A stretch of 64,000 nucleotides of DNA from positions 496,001-560,000 of the forward strand of contig QNQO01000513.1 in the NCBI GenBank assembly GCA_003290165.1, given 5' to 3'. The notes beneath the pieces were generated by a model. That model worked only from the letters and a program-made list of their open reading frames with translations, searched no databases and was not told the origin of the DNA. Positions 1 through 10,900 of the stretch are shown piece after piece. Every line of letters starts with the position of its first letter. Position 1 is the first letter of the stretch. The stretch comes from Berberis thunbergii. Its lineage: Eukaryota > Streptophyta > Magnoliopsida > Ranunculales > Berberidaceae. The position numbers and the translations under genes were made by a program.

Positions 1-340
1 TGGGGGAGATAGATAATAATAGGTGAAGCGGTGATTGCAAGAGAAACCCCTTGCATCGCATCGCATCATTAGTGTAAACATCATAAACATAATCATGGCT
101 GGATGGATGGTGTTGAAATAAAAGAAACCTGGGCCAACAAACTTATGCAACACCCCTATAAGTTTTATTGTAGCATTTCTGGTGGCAGCAGTACTGGACT
201 GCAACCCAGTGTCTTTACAGAACTCAATTAATTCCTATAAAGTACAAATACACCTTTTACTATCAAAAGCAAAGAATACCAATATCAAACATGAGGAGAG
301 AGCAAAGAGCAAAATTGTATTGTGTCAAAACTGAAATTAC

Positions 341-448
341 CTTCAACTTTATCAGTGAAACTCCAAAGTCTTCAACTGTAGACACCGTCCATGAGATTCC
401 CTCGGTAAGAACCTTCGGATTTTTGTGCTCTTTCATGATTTTATAAAG
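341..448 (-). pseudogene. MOR1: Captured exon of MOR1/GEM1 (XMAP215 microtubule protein)
   Basis: On the minus strand an acceptor (..GACGTAG) is followed by 36 open codons and a donor (GTAATT). The translation begins LYKIMKEHKNPKVLTEG and ends VEDFGVSLIKLK. This matches one internal exon of plant MOR1, the TOG-domain microtubule polymerase. Nothing else of the roughly 2000-residue protein is present, so this is a single-exon fragment, not a gene. It is the most downstream of the captured fragments if the element is transcribed on the minus strand. Confidence 0.75.
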
Positions 449-915
449 CTACGTCAAGCATCAGAAATCAACATTATTACCCATGCAACAAAAGAGCCAG
501 AACAAATTCATTTCCAATAGATGATGGAGAGTCCCGATTAGAGGAAGAAAAAATAGCTCTAGTGAGGATCTATACACACTCTCTCAAAAATGAATCCTGG
601 CCCAACAGCCTCAGCAAAGGTAGTTAGGCACTTCATGGCATGGATATGAGTTTTAATATCATAGTTATTTCGATTAGCTTTTATCATAGTTATTTGTTTT
701 CAATTAGCTTTTATCATAGTTATTTCGATTCTTGTTCGTTTATTTTAATTATTACTTCATTTATTTCAATTTATTTGTTAGTTCTAGCACTAACACATGC
801 TCTATAATTCTGACAATGGCAATCTTTGTACCATTTACTAGTTGTCCACGAAGATTTAACTTGATAAATCAATTAAATCGACAAAGAAATACAATTTAAA
901 AACCTAAACACCAAC
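449..915. other. Interior of the CACTA element, no gene seen
   Basis: Non-coding A/T-rich DNA between two captured exons. A short direct repeat, CTTTTATCATAGTTATTT, occurs around 655-725. No further exon could be recognised. Confidence 0.4.
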
Positions 916-975
916 CTGCTTGAACATGATGCCTATTGCTGGGCGACTAGCAGTAACCAGTCGCTCACTGAACCC
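916..975 (-). pseudogene. Captured exon of unknown origin
   Basis: Exactly 60 bp (20 codons, phase 0 at both ends) sit between a clear acceptor (TGTGCTTCAG) and a possible donor (CAG/GTTGGT) on the minus strand. The peptide runs GFSERLVTASRPAIG and then IMFKQ. It looks like a conserved coding exon, and it lies in line with the other captured fragments, but I do not recognise the parent gene. Confidence 0.4.
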
Positions 976-2146
976 CTGAAGCACACCAAACAAAAGTAGT
1001 GAATAAGCATGTGAATTCAAAAATAATACACACAAGTATTAAACTACTAAAACGGTATGGATACAAATTAAGCATGACTTATATTTCCATAAGCCAATCA
1101 CAGACATAACATGCATCTCAATCACACTTAGTTGATTTTTCCTGGCAGAACTCAAACAAAACATGGAGCTATATGGTCCAGCTACGAAAGAAAGCGTAAT
1201 ACACAGAAAAACATTGAGGTCAGACTGAAAAGTTCAAAGTTATTTCAGATTTAGATGTCGCACCCAATGAAAACAAAAAGCATAAGTTGTAATGCATGGC
1301 CAAATTCAAAAATATGGTATTAAAACAACAAGGCAAGATTGCGACACATTTCCTAAATATATGCACCAAATTTTTTTCGAAGAAAAGTTTGGAAGATGAC
1401 AGAAGAAGAGTTGGTGAAGGGGATGAACTTGATATCCACAGAAATGAGAGTATAGTTCAGAAAATATAGATAGGCTGGATCTACTCTTTGACGGGTTGGA
1501 TAAGAAATTTGACAACTTCCAGTCAGGCAAGAAGGGGCCAAACCCAAACAGGCCACAATGCACATTGTGTGGCCAATCATGCTGCAGACTTGGCATTATT
1601 TCTGTTAATCAATCACAATCAGATGTATAAGTCCTGCATTTTAGTTTCAAGCCAAAATGACAAAAACATCTATAGGTCCTGCTTAAATGTTCAGGTTCAT
1701 TAGAAAAATTTTGATCAGTAAAACAAGAATACTCTTGTATAATGTGGTTATTTATATTCTTGTATAACGAGGGAGGCGTAGGCCTCAAAATGGGCCTCAA
1801 GGTGAAACGCTAACATTAAAATGCAATATGAGGTGCTCATTAGTCGAATGCATTACAAATTACGTGTTTTTTTTTTTTTTACAGAAATTCCTACCAAGTA
1901 AACTGAGAAGGATTATTCAATAAACCAAACTAGTAAAGGGTATTTGAGTTTGTCATCATATGTTTTAGATTTAGACTACATATTTAGTAAAGGAATTTAC
2001 TAACTTGCAAATTGGAAAACTTGAAAAATCTTTCATTAGTAATACTCACATCGATGTTTTCTTGAAACTACATAGACTCGAAACTGAAAATGCCTCCTCA
2101 TCAGCATACATCAGCAAACAGATCTGGAAGCCAATCGATTGCTTAC
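976..2146. other. Interior of the CACTA element, no gene seen
   Basis: A/T-rich sequence with a poly-T tract near 1867-1880. Open frames here are short on both strands and look like neither known proteins nor spliced exons. Confidence 0.4.
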
Positions 2147-2340
2147 CTATCACAATGCATAAACTTGGAGGTCTGGTACATGCTCCAATGAACTGTACGA
2201 CATTCTTATGTCGAACCTTCCTGCAATGGCAAAGAGCAGTAAAATGAGAAAGACAAAAACTATTGCCCTTTGAGGCTCCATTTGTGTCATCAAAAGATAA
2301 CATAGTAAGGAAGACTTCTTTAAGAAAGATTTTCCGTCCT
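2147..2340 (-). pseudogene. Captured fragment of a STY/Raf-like protein kinase
   Basis: The exon at 2147-2220 (minus) follows the acceptor CCATTGCAG and ends at the donor GTAAGC. It encodes KVRHKNVVQFIGACTRPP followed by SLCIV. This is the helix C to beta-4/beta-5 segment typical of plant ACT-domain STY8/STY17/STY46 kinases. Just upstream, to about 2302, a degenerate stretch reading EVF can be aligned with the preceding exon (EVFIMR in the family). The VAIK lysine, the catalytic HRD loop and DFG are all missing, so this cannot be an active kinase. Confidence 0.75.
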
Positions 2341-3317
2341 TGGATAACAGTAATTGAATTTCGAAAACTATAAATGTTATTAGAACAAAGCAGAGAAAGC
2401 ATCACACATCACAGGTTCGAACCCGGCCAGTAGCATGTGGTGGGGAGGGCTAAAAGAAATAAGTTTCTTTTTTGTTGTTGTTGTGGATTGATTAACAAGT
2501 TTTCACATATCGGTGGTTCAAAACTACAGTATTCCAACATTTTGTGAACTTTCCTTTGTTAAGTTTCTAAAAAATGTCAATTTTCATGTACTTTTTCCTC
2601 TTTTTCTTTTTTTCTTGTTATGTACCAAGATCAATAACAAGTTCTACAAATCCAATAACCCCAGTTATTAAGTGAGTTCCAACTTCCAAGGTAAATATTA
2701 ATGAGTGAGCTTCATGGCAAGAAGTCGAGTGAGCTTCATGGCAAGAAGTGTAGTGCAACTTTGAGCTTTACTTTGATTAATCAAATACAAAATTTTCTAT
2801 TTTGAACTGTGCCAAAACTCAAGTATGTGGCCACCATATCTCGTAAATGAATGCTAGAAATAAGAGTTAACAAATTATCAGATGTTCCAGAGACTTGGTC
2901 ATGTTTACTAGAACACCTTTAACCTTAGAACTAAGAAATGAGGATTTTCCTTTTATCAGTAAAACATAGCAACAGTATTAACAATAAGAACCAAAACGAC
3001 CACAGAATTTAAAATACATAAAATCTGAATCATATAAAAGATGTTAGCCACTAGATTTTTAAAGCATTTCAATTCAGCAAACTTATTCAAACACTTTTTG
3101 GGCTCCCTCATGACCTATGGAACAGAAATTCAAATGAGAAGAATAATGTAGCAGTATTAACACTCGTACTGCTGTACAACCATCAGCTTGACTCTCAATT
3201 TATGTTTTGAGCATTCCAGCTTAATGATGACATACATAGAAAATAAGAAAGATCAAAATAGAACACACAAAAGTAACCCACCTACATGAAAAGACCAGAA
3301 AGAGAAATTAGTCTTAC
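2341..3317. other. Interior of the CACTA element, no gene seen
   Basis: Contains an isolated GGTTCGAACCCGG at about 2413-2425, which resembles a tRNA/SINE B box but has no A box. A 20-bp tandem repeat, GAGCTTCATGGCAAGAAGT, lies at about 2706-2750. No coding exon was recognised. Confidence 0.4.
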
Positions 3318-4112
3318 CTGTTTGAATATGCTTGAAACAGGGTCCAGACCATGAGGTATCTTAGAGAATAGCCTAAACATCCTTGACAGGTCCTCCACCT
3401 ACAGATTACATTTATGCTTACCATCTTGCAAAATCCCAATTCCAAGTTATGTGTGTGATTCTGTGTCTATGGAGGAGAACATGGACCAGGTATTTACCTT
3501 GTCGTCCCTAAGCAATGCATGGCATCCAGAGTGTTCCTTTTCAAGTAGTTGGTTGGCATATATATAATAGCTCATGTTGCACTTTCTGCCAAAGGAACAT
3601 ATATTCAATGAATAAACAACTGAAAAAGAATTCTATACAACTTCCTAAGGCGTACAACTCTTATCAAAAAAATAAAAATAAAAGATTTTGAAAAAAGGAA
3701 AACTCAAAATTTATTAATTGACTCAATTATTACTTTGTTTTACTTCTTTAACATCATCTATCTAGCCTAACCATAGGTTGAGAAATGACATATACCATAA
3801 AATTCTAGAAACAAAAACAAACCTCCAATAACTTATGCTCGCTGCTAGAATGCAAGTAATGAGCTACCCTGTCTTTTTCTCGTTTTAAGCACTCCTCGGC
3901 CTGAAAATTGCCACGACACCAATATCACCAACCAAATTATCAGGAACAAAAGACAAATTCAAAGCACAAAAAAACTAATAGGTATTTCACCTTTAGCATG
4001 TAATCTGGACAAGAGTCCTCTAGAATCCAATTAGAAGCCTTCCGAGAATAGTAAGCAGCTGTATTTTAAGCAGAGCTTCCTCCGCATAAGATTCACAGAC
4101 AACTTTTTCCAA
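3318..4112 (-). pseudogene. CUL1: Captured fragment of CULLIN1
   Basis: Four successive exons are visible on the minus strand, with family-type introns. 3991 to about 4112 contains [24 protein letters not shown] coding. 3823-3900 encodes [16 protein letters not shown] and onward. 3498-3585 contains [18 protein letters not shown]. 3318-3398 encodes VEDLSRMF..GLDPVSSIFKQ. This is a central part of the cullin-repeat region of the SCF scaffold CUL1. It is broken: the 3498-3585 exon has lost 2 nt near 3560, and the 3991-4112 exon has lost 1 nt near 4063-4068. The cullin-homology and neddylation regions are absent. Confidence 0.82.
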
Positions 4113-4836
4113 CTATATGACACCAAAATAAATATTTTTTGCTAATTAAAACTACAAATTCCTTTGGAACTTAGTTACATTATCTTTTATTTTCAGAGTA
4201 GCTAAGCATAATGGTACTCCATTTTCCAAAAAATTGTGTTTTTTGACACCATGACCATGCAATTGTGCATATTAGAGTGTTCAGCAACTTTGTCCAAGTG
4301 TAAATAAGAAATTCCAGGGTATGTCTCAATCAATGTATGGGAAGGATTTTTTTTTCGGTGGAACAAAACTTTTCATTAAAACTGAGAAAAACAAGTATGG
4401 AAGTTGTAAATCCCGATAACAGGATATGTAAGTACTCATCATGTAGAGTTGCATTATGGAAGGAACTCAACAATACTGTTTAAAATCAAACCCAAATTGA
4501 GAATTTCAGATTTCTTCATAGAAAAACAACTGCTTGTCTTTCAGTAATAAGCAACTGTAGTTGAACTCAACTATAATAAGCAAGTGTCACAGCCGTTGAA
4601 GTTCAGTAAGATCTACGAACATGGATAGCTTCTTAAGTCATGGTTTTTATCTGTCAAGCTAACTTAGTTAATGGTCATACAGTCATACTCCTAAACTGCA
4701 AATGACATAATTCATCACTACATACAAGAACAAATATATATGGAAACAATAGAATAGGGAAACGATGAGTTCTTTCATGGCAATACTTTCATATCAATCA
4801 AACTCAAGTCATGGTGTGCATTGAAGCAATATATAC
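4113..4836. other. Interior of the CACTA element, no gene seen
   Basis: Non-coding spacer between the CUL1 and P5CS pieces. No exon was recognised on either strand. Confidence 0.4.
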
Positions 4837-5267
4837 CTCATATGGAGCTTTCCTGGTACTAATTGCATCATTTTCATTAAATATAGGAATAACCCTTAAA
4901 CGTAACAACGCAGTCAATGTTTCAAAAAGCTACTGTCTGAAATTTGGAGCTCTAAAATCATTATCAGTCACAAGAAGTTGAGAGAATGTCATGTCCAACT
5001 GCAGAATACGTGCTACATGTTAGTAACAGAAAGAACCTAAAACAAGTTTCATGAAACAATATATGTTTCTACTTATGAATGAAAGAAATGTAGACAACGT
5101 GAATGGCAACTAATTGTTCAAAATGAATGATGGTGCAAAATTCAAGAGAATGTTGTCTTCTCACCTGACTAAACAGAGCATCATAGAGAGCCATAAGACC
5201 ACTCTGTCCAACATCTGCACACGCTTTTCCATCAAGCTCATTTTGTGGCTTCTGAAGATCATTAAAG
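4837..5267 (-). pseudogene. P5CS: Captured fragment of delta-1-pyrroline-5-carboxylate synthase
   Basis: There are two exons. 5165-5267 encodes [20 protein letters not shown] and then [11 protein letters not shown]. 4837-4998 encodes SQLLVTDNDFR and, further on, [20 protein letters not shown]. Both belong to the N-terminal glutamate-5-kinase domain of plant P5CS, the proline biosynthesis enzyme. Codon 23 of the second exon is a TAG stop (between FRQ and LFETL), so the copy is dead. The glutamyl-phosphate reductase half is absent. Confidence 0.85.
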
Positions 5268-5798
5268 CTGTAAAATATAAATTACAATGAGTTGTTCTCC
5301 CTCTATGTACACCAAATGACTAATGCAAACGATTTTTCATACTTCCACAACTGACTATGAATAAATAAACGCCACTATTTAAAACTAAAAGATGCATCAA
5401 AATCTAAATGCATTCGTGTGGGGAAACATAACTGTTCAGATTTGCAGATGAGTGAGAAGGAAAGCCCTGCTATGGACTCCGTTTTTTAAATAAACACATA
5501 CATAACAAACAAAAAATCTGAAAATAATGAATAACATGGGGAAATAAGAAATTAGTCAAAGAGTATATAACATATACTTTTAGTATAAATTATCATCTAT
5601 TTTGATACTTAAATTTCTTCATTTGTAGTATCATTAAACAAGGGCAACAATGATAAATCAATCAGATTATCCCTTGAAGTGAAAATTTTTCACTAAACCA
5701 CAAGATATGTACTTCACTTCAACACTAAACTTTAGTATCTAGTATCTACATCAATTCACAAAGTAGAAAACATACAAACAAGGAAAGAGACCACAAAC
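5268..5798. other. Interior of the CACTA element, no gene seen
   Basis: A/T-rich spacer between the P5CS and DCD pieces, without recognisable exons. Confidence 0.4.
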
Positions 5799-6254
5799 CT
5801 CAAAAATTCCATGGAGTTGGTGAGTGGAGTAGTTGTAAAGGAAAAGAGGCAATCCTGGTGTTATTTGCCTCACTGAATCCCTGTACCTTGGAGGGAGCCC
5901 TGAAAAATCAAAATTACAAACAACACAATATAGATTCAGATGTATCCACAAATCATGCCTACCCATTAATCAATAAAACCCAATTTCCAAAATTCAATAA
6001 AACCCATCAATACCCATGGACCAAAACATCAAATTAAATTCAAATGATCACTCAAATCAATTAACAAAGATCAATAAATTAAAAAAAAAAATTGAACTTG
6101 ACAACAAAAAGCAAAGGAAATTGGGGGAAAGCTTACCAAAGAGTTGCCTCTTCAAGTTCTCTTGCATGGTATCATTATTGCAAACAAAGATATACCCACC
6201 AACTGGTTCACTCCTTGGAAGTGACTCTGATGGTGGAAGAGTCTTAACCGTTGT
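5799..6254 (-). pseudogene. Captured fragment of a DCD-domain protein
   Basis: There are two exons in matching phase. The upstream one, 6137-6254, encodes SEPVGGYIFVCNNDTMQENL and ends QLF at a GTAAGC donor. The downstream one, 5799-5899, encodes GLPPRYRDSVRQITPGLPLF and then YNYSTHQLHGIFE. Together they cover most of a plant Development and Cell Death domain of the Kelch-DCD type. A TGA stop lies directly upstream (6255-6257), and the only in-frame ATG is inside the domain. This is the captured fragment nearest the CACTA right end. Confidence 0.82.
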
Positions 6255-6429
6255 TCAGATTTTACGACTTCTTCTCTACCAAGGAAGAAGAGAGAAAGAG
6301 AGGGGCAAAAAGGCAGAGAGGAGGAGAGGTTAGGGGCACTTCGATCTGCTGTGAATGAGGGGGGAAAGAGATCGAGAATGAGAGGGAAGCAAATGTAGAA
6401 ATGGGAGGGAATCAGCCGTGTGAATTTTA

Positions 6430-6670
6430 GTTTTTCCCACGATCCTTTCATGGCGTTGTAGTGCCTCCACACAGGCACGTGAAAAGCTTGTAGCCACGAT
6501 TTTTGGCCGTGGCAACCCTTTTGGTGTAGTGTATAGCCACAATTTTTATTTTTTAGCCACAGTTTTAAACCGTTGGCCATTATAGCCACGGTTTTTTGCC
6601 GTGACAAATAAACCAACGGCTTAAGCTGTGGCCACCTCCTTGTAGCTAAACAGGCTTTTTTGGTGTAGTG
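6430..6670. repeat. CACTA right terminal and sub-terminal repeats
   Basis: Short repeats of the type AGCCACGG/CCGTGGC appear in both orientations (about 6492, 6535, 6550, 6582, 6600, 6627), as is usual for transposase-binding sub-terminal regions of CACTA elements. Two terminus-like TGGTGTAGTG motifs occur, at 6522-6531 and 6661-6670. I take the outer one as the element end. Confidence 0.65.
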
Positions 6671-7640
6671 TGTGACTAAATAGCGACAAATGATAAAATA
6701 TCAACAATTCTAGGCAGCCACTTTTTGGCCATGTTTGAGTTTTTTTTCACAATTTACCCCTTCTATAGATTTTTGTGGTTGTATTTTTAATAGAATGGGT
6801 AAAACTGTAAAAAAAGCTCAAACCTTGGCAAAAAAATGGTTGCCTAGACTTGACTGATAAGGTACCCATGCATTGAAGATTTATAAATCAAATTTCGATA
6901 GTGAAAAATTTGATTTTATTAACTGCATTATGGAATAAGAAGCAGATGATAATTAAAACAAATTTCTAATCATCATTAAGAAAGTTAATGCACGGGTACC
7001 TGTAAAATTTTCTAATCAAATTTATGACATGTTAATCAAATTAATTTTATTAAATAATTAAAACCAAATTTCTAATCATCATTAACTACATTATGAAAAG
7101 TTTACCAAACCATAGCATTATAATTTAATTAACTTGTTAGTCAATGAAAACTTATAATTGGTTGCTCATAATTAAAATAATTAATATCGATACCTACCAG
7201 AGGCATGAGGTGATAGGGTTAAGGGTAAACAAAAAAAGAATTATTAATAAAAGAGTATTTATTTAGGAAGGGTAAAAGTATAAAATTGTGTTTTCTATTT
7301 ATTTAGGAAGGGTAAAAATGTCATATAACTTTATGAGTTTACCTTGGTTAATAAAATAGTCATTGTTAGTCATAAAAGTAGTTTACATCAACTACGATAT
7401 TTAAATGATCTATTTTGTGAAAAGTAGATCTTAAAAGTATTTTCCGATTAATAACTGTTCAATCTAACATGTCGAATATTATTAAAAGACGTGAAATACA
7501 ACCATTTATACAAAATTACTTTATTTTGTAAACAAAACGTTACAATCAGAGCTAGCAAGCGAAACACAAATTTACCAAAGTATATCATCTCTAATCTCTT
7601 TCTAATTTAAACTCCAACAAATGGATCTCCGAGAATCCAA
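6671..7640. other. Intergenic A/T-rich region upstream of FIP1
   Basis: No coding sequence is visible. There is a direct repeat of TATTTATTTAGGAAGGGTAAAA at about 7257-7320, and the sequence AAATTTCTAATCATCATTAA is repeated near 6959 and 7067. It probably contains the distal FIP1 promoter and old repeat remnants. Confidence 0.4.
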
Positions 7641-7670
7641 ATTAGGGTTTATTGTTGACATATATATAAT
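7641..7670 (+). promoter_or_regulatory. Telo-box and TATA-like element of the FIP1 gene
   Basis: ATTAGGGTTT at 7641-7650 is a telo-box (AAACCCTAAT on the other strand), common near the transcription starts of plant housekeeping and translation/RNA genes. TATATATAAT at 7661-7670 is a good TATA box about 250 bp before the FIP1 start codon. Its role is inferred from position only. Confidence 0.5.
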
Positions 7671-7916
7671 CCTCAATTTAAAGAAAAATTTGGACACTCA
7701 CCCACCAATCCCAACTTTCTCAACTCAAATCCCAATTAAACCGTAATAATATCCCTAACGAAGCACATACTCACACACAGTCGCAAAACACAAACAAGAA
7801 GGAAAAACATCTTAAAACACCAGAATATTTTCCTCTCCATTTCGTCTCTCGTTCTCTTTTCTTCTTCTTCTTATTTGCCGAGAAGAACACAGAACCTTCA
7901 CAGAAGTCTCTCTCCA

Positions 7917-10900
7917 ATGGATGACGATGATGAGTTTGGAGATCTCTACACCGACGTTCTTCGCCCCTTCTCCACGGCTCGGTCCCCACCGCCCGCCACC
8001 GCTGCAAACCCCCCACCCGATCTCAGCCTCCATAGCGATGATGATGAGGAGGATTTTGTATTTGGAGCTCCCGATCCCCAATCAAACTTTGCTTACCAAC
8101 ACTCGATTCAGAATCAAATCCGAGTTCAAGAACCAAGAAAGGGTGTTGAAGAGGGTGAGGAAAAAAAACAGTCGGGCGAATTTGATCGGTGGAGATAAGG
8201 GGTGGTGGTGGAGGAAGTAGGTAGGGTTTCGGTCAAGGTAGAGGAAGCAGGTGAGGTTTCGGTGAAGGTGGAGGAAAGGGGTGGATTGGGGTGTGGGAAA
8301 TGGTAAGGGGGTTAGGGTATTGGAAGTGAAGGAGGAGAAATATGGAATTGGGGAGAAAATAGGGTTTTGATGGATAAAGGTGGGAGCTTGATGGGGAAGA
8401 GGTGGAGGGGAGCTGGAGATTGAGGATGATGTGGAGGCGGTGGAGGGGCCCATGATACCGGGGTTGGCAAGTGGTCCATTTGGGGGTTTTGATATGGGAA
8501 GCAATGGGAAGAATGTGAAGGATTTGAATAGGATGGATAGTGAGGGTGATGATTGGGATAGTGATAGTGAGGATGATTTGCAGATTGTGTTGAATGAGAA
8601 GAGTGGGCCAATGGGTATGGATGGGAATGGAGGAATGGGGAGTGATGAAGATGAAGATGGTGAGGATCTGGTTATTGTGGCTGATGGTGATCAGCCTCAT
8701 CAACCTATTGAAGAGCAGGATTGGTGCGAGGATACAACACAAGCTGGGGATGGAGAAAGGAAGGAAGGCGGTGATGCTGCAAAAGCGAACGGAGGGGTGG
8801 GTAATGCTGCCGGTGCGAGAATTGGTTATAGCAGTCATGGATATCATCCACACCATTCTCAATTCAAGGTCAGTTTCTCAATGAATGTTGTAGGAAAACA
8901 AAATGTTTGTATGTGTGTGTGCGCATTATGTTCTTATATATGGTAAGAAAGGAATTGGGGATGCGACTAGAAGACTTTGATACTTGTTGTAGTCTTCGGT
9001 TGCTTAACTATAATGTAAATAAAAAAAAGATTTAATGGAAGGTATTATTCTACACATTATTGGTTAGACTGTCTTTATTGGTTTTCTTCTATTGTCCGTT
9101 TGATTAGAACAAGCATCAGCAAGAACAACCTTTTCTCCACAGCTCCGAGAGCCCTTAGTCCAAGCCCACTGCTTCTAGCATGCTGGCGGAGAAAAAAAGA
9201 GCTTATGATCATTCCAAAATCCTGCTTATGATTCATCATTCATGTGAAAATCAAAAGAAGAATAAAGGAAAGTGGGATGAACTTGCCTATGACAATTCCA
9301 TATGGTTTGGAATGAATTGATTTTACTTTGGGAGTCTTTTCATTTTGTAGACCACTCATGAAAGCTCATTCCAATAGTGTTAGCCTAATAATTAAGTTGA
9401 CAATGTATAAGCATTCGTTTTTAATATTGAGTATAAGAGCACATTTGACGAGATCATGAGCAATAAAACAAGTTGATGTGAAACGGCCAAAAATTGCTTC
9501 AGTGCGTATGAGTTGAATGCTAGCTATAATGCGCACAATGATTGTTCTTATTCTTTAGCACCTCAACTAGATTGGTTTCATGTTATCTCTTCATGACTGC
9601 GTTTTTTAATTTGTTTATGATTTTATTTTTTGTCATTTTTCTTTTTTCTGAAGAGTTGAGGCATATGTTTCGTTACGCATTGAATAAATCCTAATTGCCT
9701 CTGTATTGAAAAACACTTTTTAAAACATTGATCATGAGATCAAAAATATCAAAGTTAACTTAATTGTGGGGTTGTGATCTCTATAGTGACTAGATCATCT
9801 TTAAATTTAAAGGTTTAACCATTTGGTAGGTAATCACATTGATTCCTCTCCCATAGAAAGCAACTATGCCTAAACAACTTGAAGGCACTTGTGCTATACA
9901 ATCTGCCCATTATATCATCGTTATCTTGTGGTTTATCCAAAGCATTGAGGTTTTGATTCTGGTGGCAAAGAAAAAGTGAACTATTTTTATTTATTTATTT
10001 ATTTTTCTGGAAATAAGGTAGAACTTTCAGTGCCGAAGATGAAGAGAAGTGCGATGGATATCCAACGTGGGTTTTCACTCCCTCCACCTATTTCAGTTTT
10101 GGCCTCCCTTTTGGACTTATGTAACCTTTAGCCTGTACCCAGACAATATTCACAGGAGACTGCAGCCATTTATTCATCCTTTTCTGTATGTAAATTGCAT
10201 CACTTGAAGTTACCTCTTTTTTGTTTTTTTGTTTTTTTATCAGTGGGGATTAACAATACTCAATATATATCTCCTCTTTGGAAGATGTCACTGTGTGTGT
10301 GGCTAAGTTGAATTTTGCGAAATGGAACCATTATGCCTCCCATGGCCCCAACTGGATCATAACTCCAAGGATATCTCTATTCCGTGAAACATTCATTTCT
10401 GATAGTTTCAATAGTCTTACCACTCAACCACATCAAGAACCCATCTCTTCTACATTGCCATCTAAAACTTGCCTAGTTTCAACCTTATCATTGACCGTAT
10501 AGAAAGGCAGAAGATGTGTCTAATTTTGTCCATTGTTTGAAACTTAAAAACTTTGAGAATCTGTATATTATGCTAAAACCTAAAAACATGATACCAACAT
10601 AAATCTAGAAAAAACTCGATATTTTAAAACCTTAAAACAATTCTTCAGTCATACGTAATTATTGATGCCTGTAACTAAAAAAAAGTAAATAAAGATATAA
10701 CCACAAAAACCCATACCCTTATCCACCTTCGAGTTCAATCCATTCAGAGGCAAAGCAAAGTTATCAACAACCAAAGCTTGGAGCCTAGGACCAGCCAGTA
10801 GCTTTCTTGTTTTATTTGAAATAGAAATATTAAGTATCGTATCGCTATGAGATTTTGCCGTAAAATAGTCCATTTCAGTTACGATTTCAATTCGATCCTT

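Larger units (their letters stand above)
1..6670 (-). mobile_element. Gene-fragment-carrying CACTA transposon (Pack-CACTA), right part only
   Basis: The right end is the CACTA terminus TGGTGTAGTG at 6661-6670, which reads CACTACACCA on the other strand. It is preceded by sub-terminal motifs of the type TAGCCACGGT/GCCGTGGCT (about 6490-6640). To its left are short exons, still flanked by splice sites, from unrelated genes: DCD protein (5799-6254), P5CS (4837-5267), CUL1 (3318-4112), STY-type kinase (2147-2340), an unassigned exon (916-975) and MOR1 (341-448). All read on the minus strand. Capture of genomic pieces with introns, in one orientation, is known for CACTA elements such as soybean Tgm-Express1. 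No transposase was seen, and the left terminus is outside the window. A Helitron would give a similar fragment pattern, but the CACTA end and sub-terminal repeats favour CACTA. Confidence 0.72.

Noticed and set aside
2405..2470. GGTTCGAACCCGG, possible tRNA or SINE
   Set aside because: B-box-like only; no A box upstream and no cloverleaf.
1..6670. Reading 1-6670 as one real multi-exon gene
   Set aside because: The exons belong to five unrelated protein families, with in-frame stops and frameshifts, and end at a CACTA terminus.
8082..8862. Long minus-strand open frames opposite FIP1 exon 1
   Set aside because: Low-complexity His/Pro/Ser/Ile frames created by the G-rich acidic coding sequence on the plus strand.
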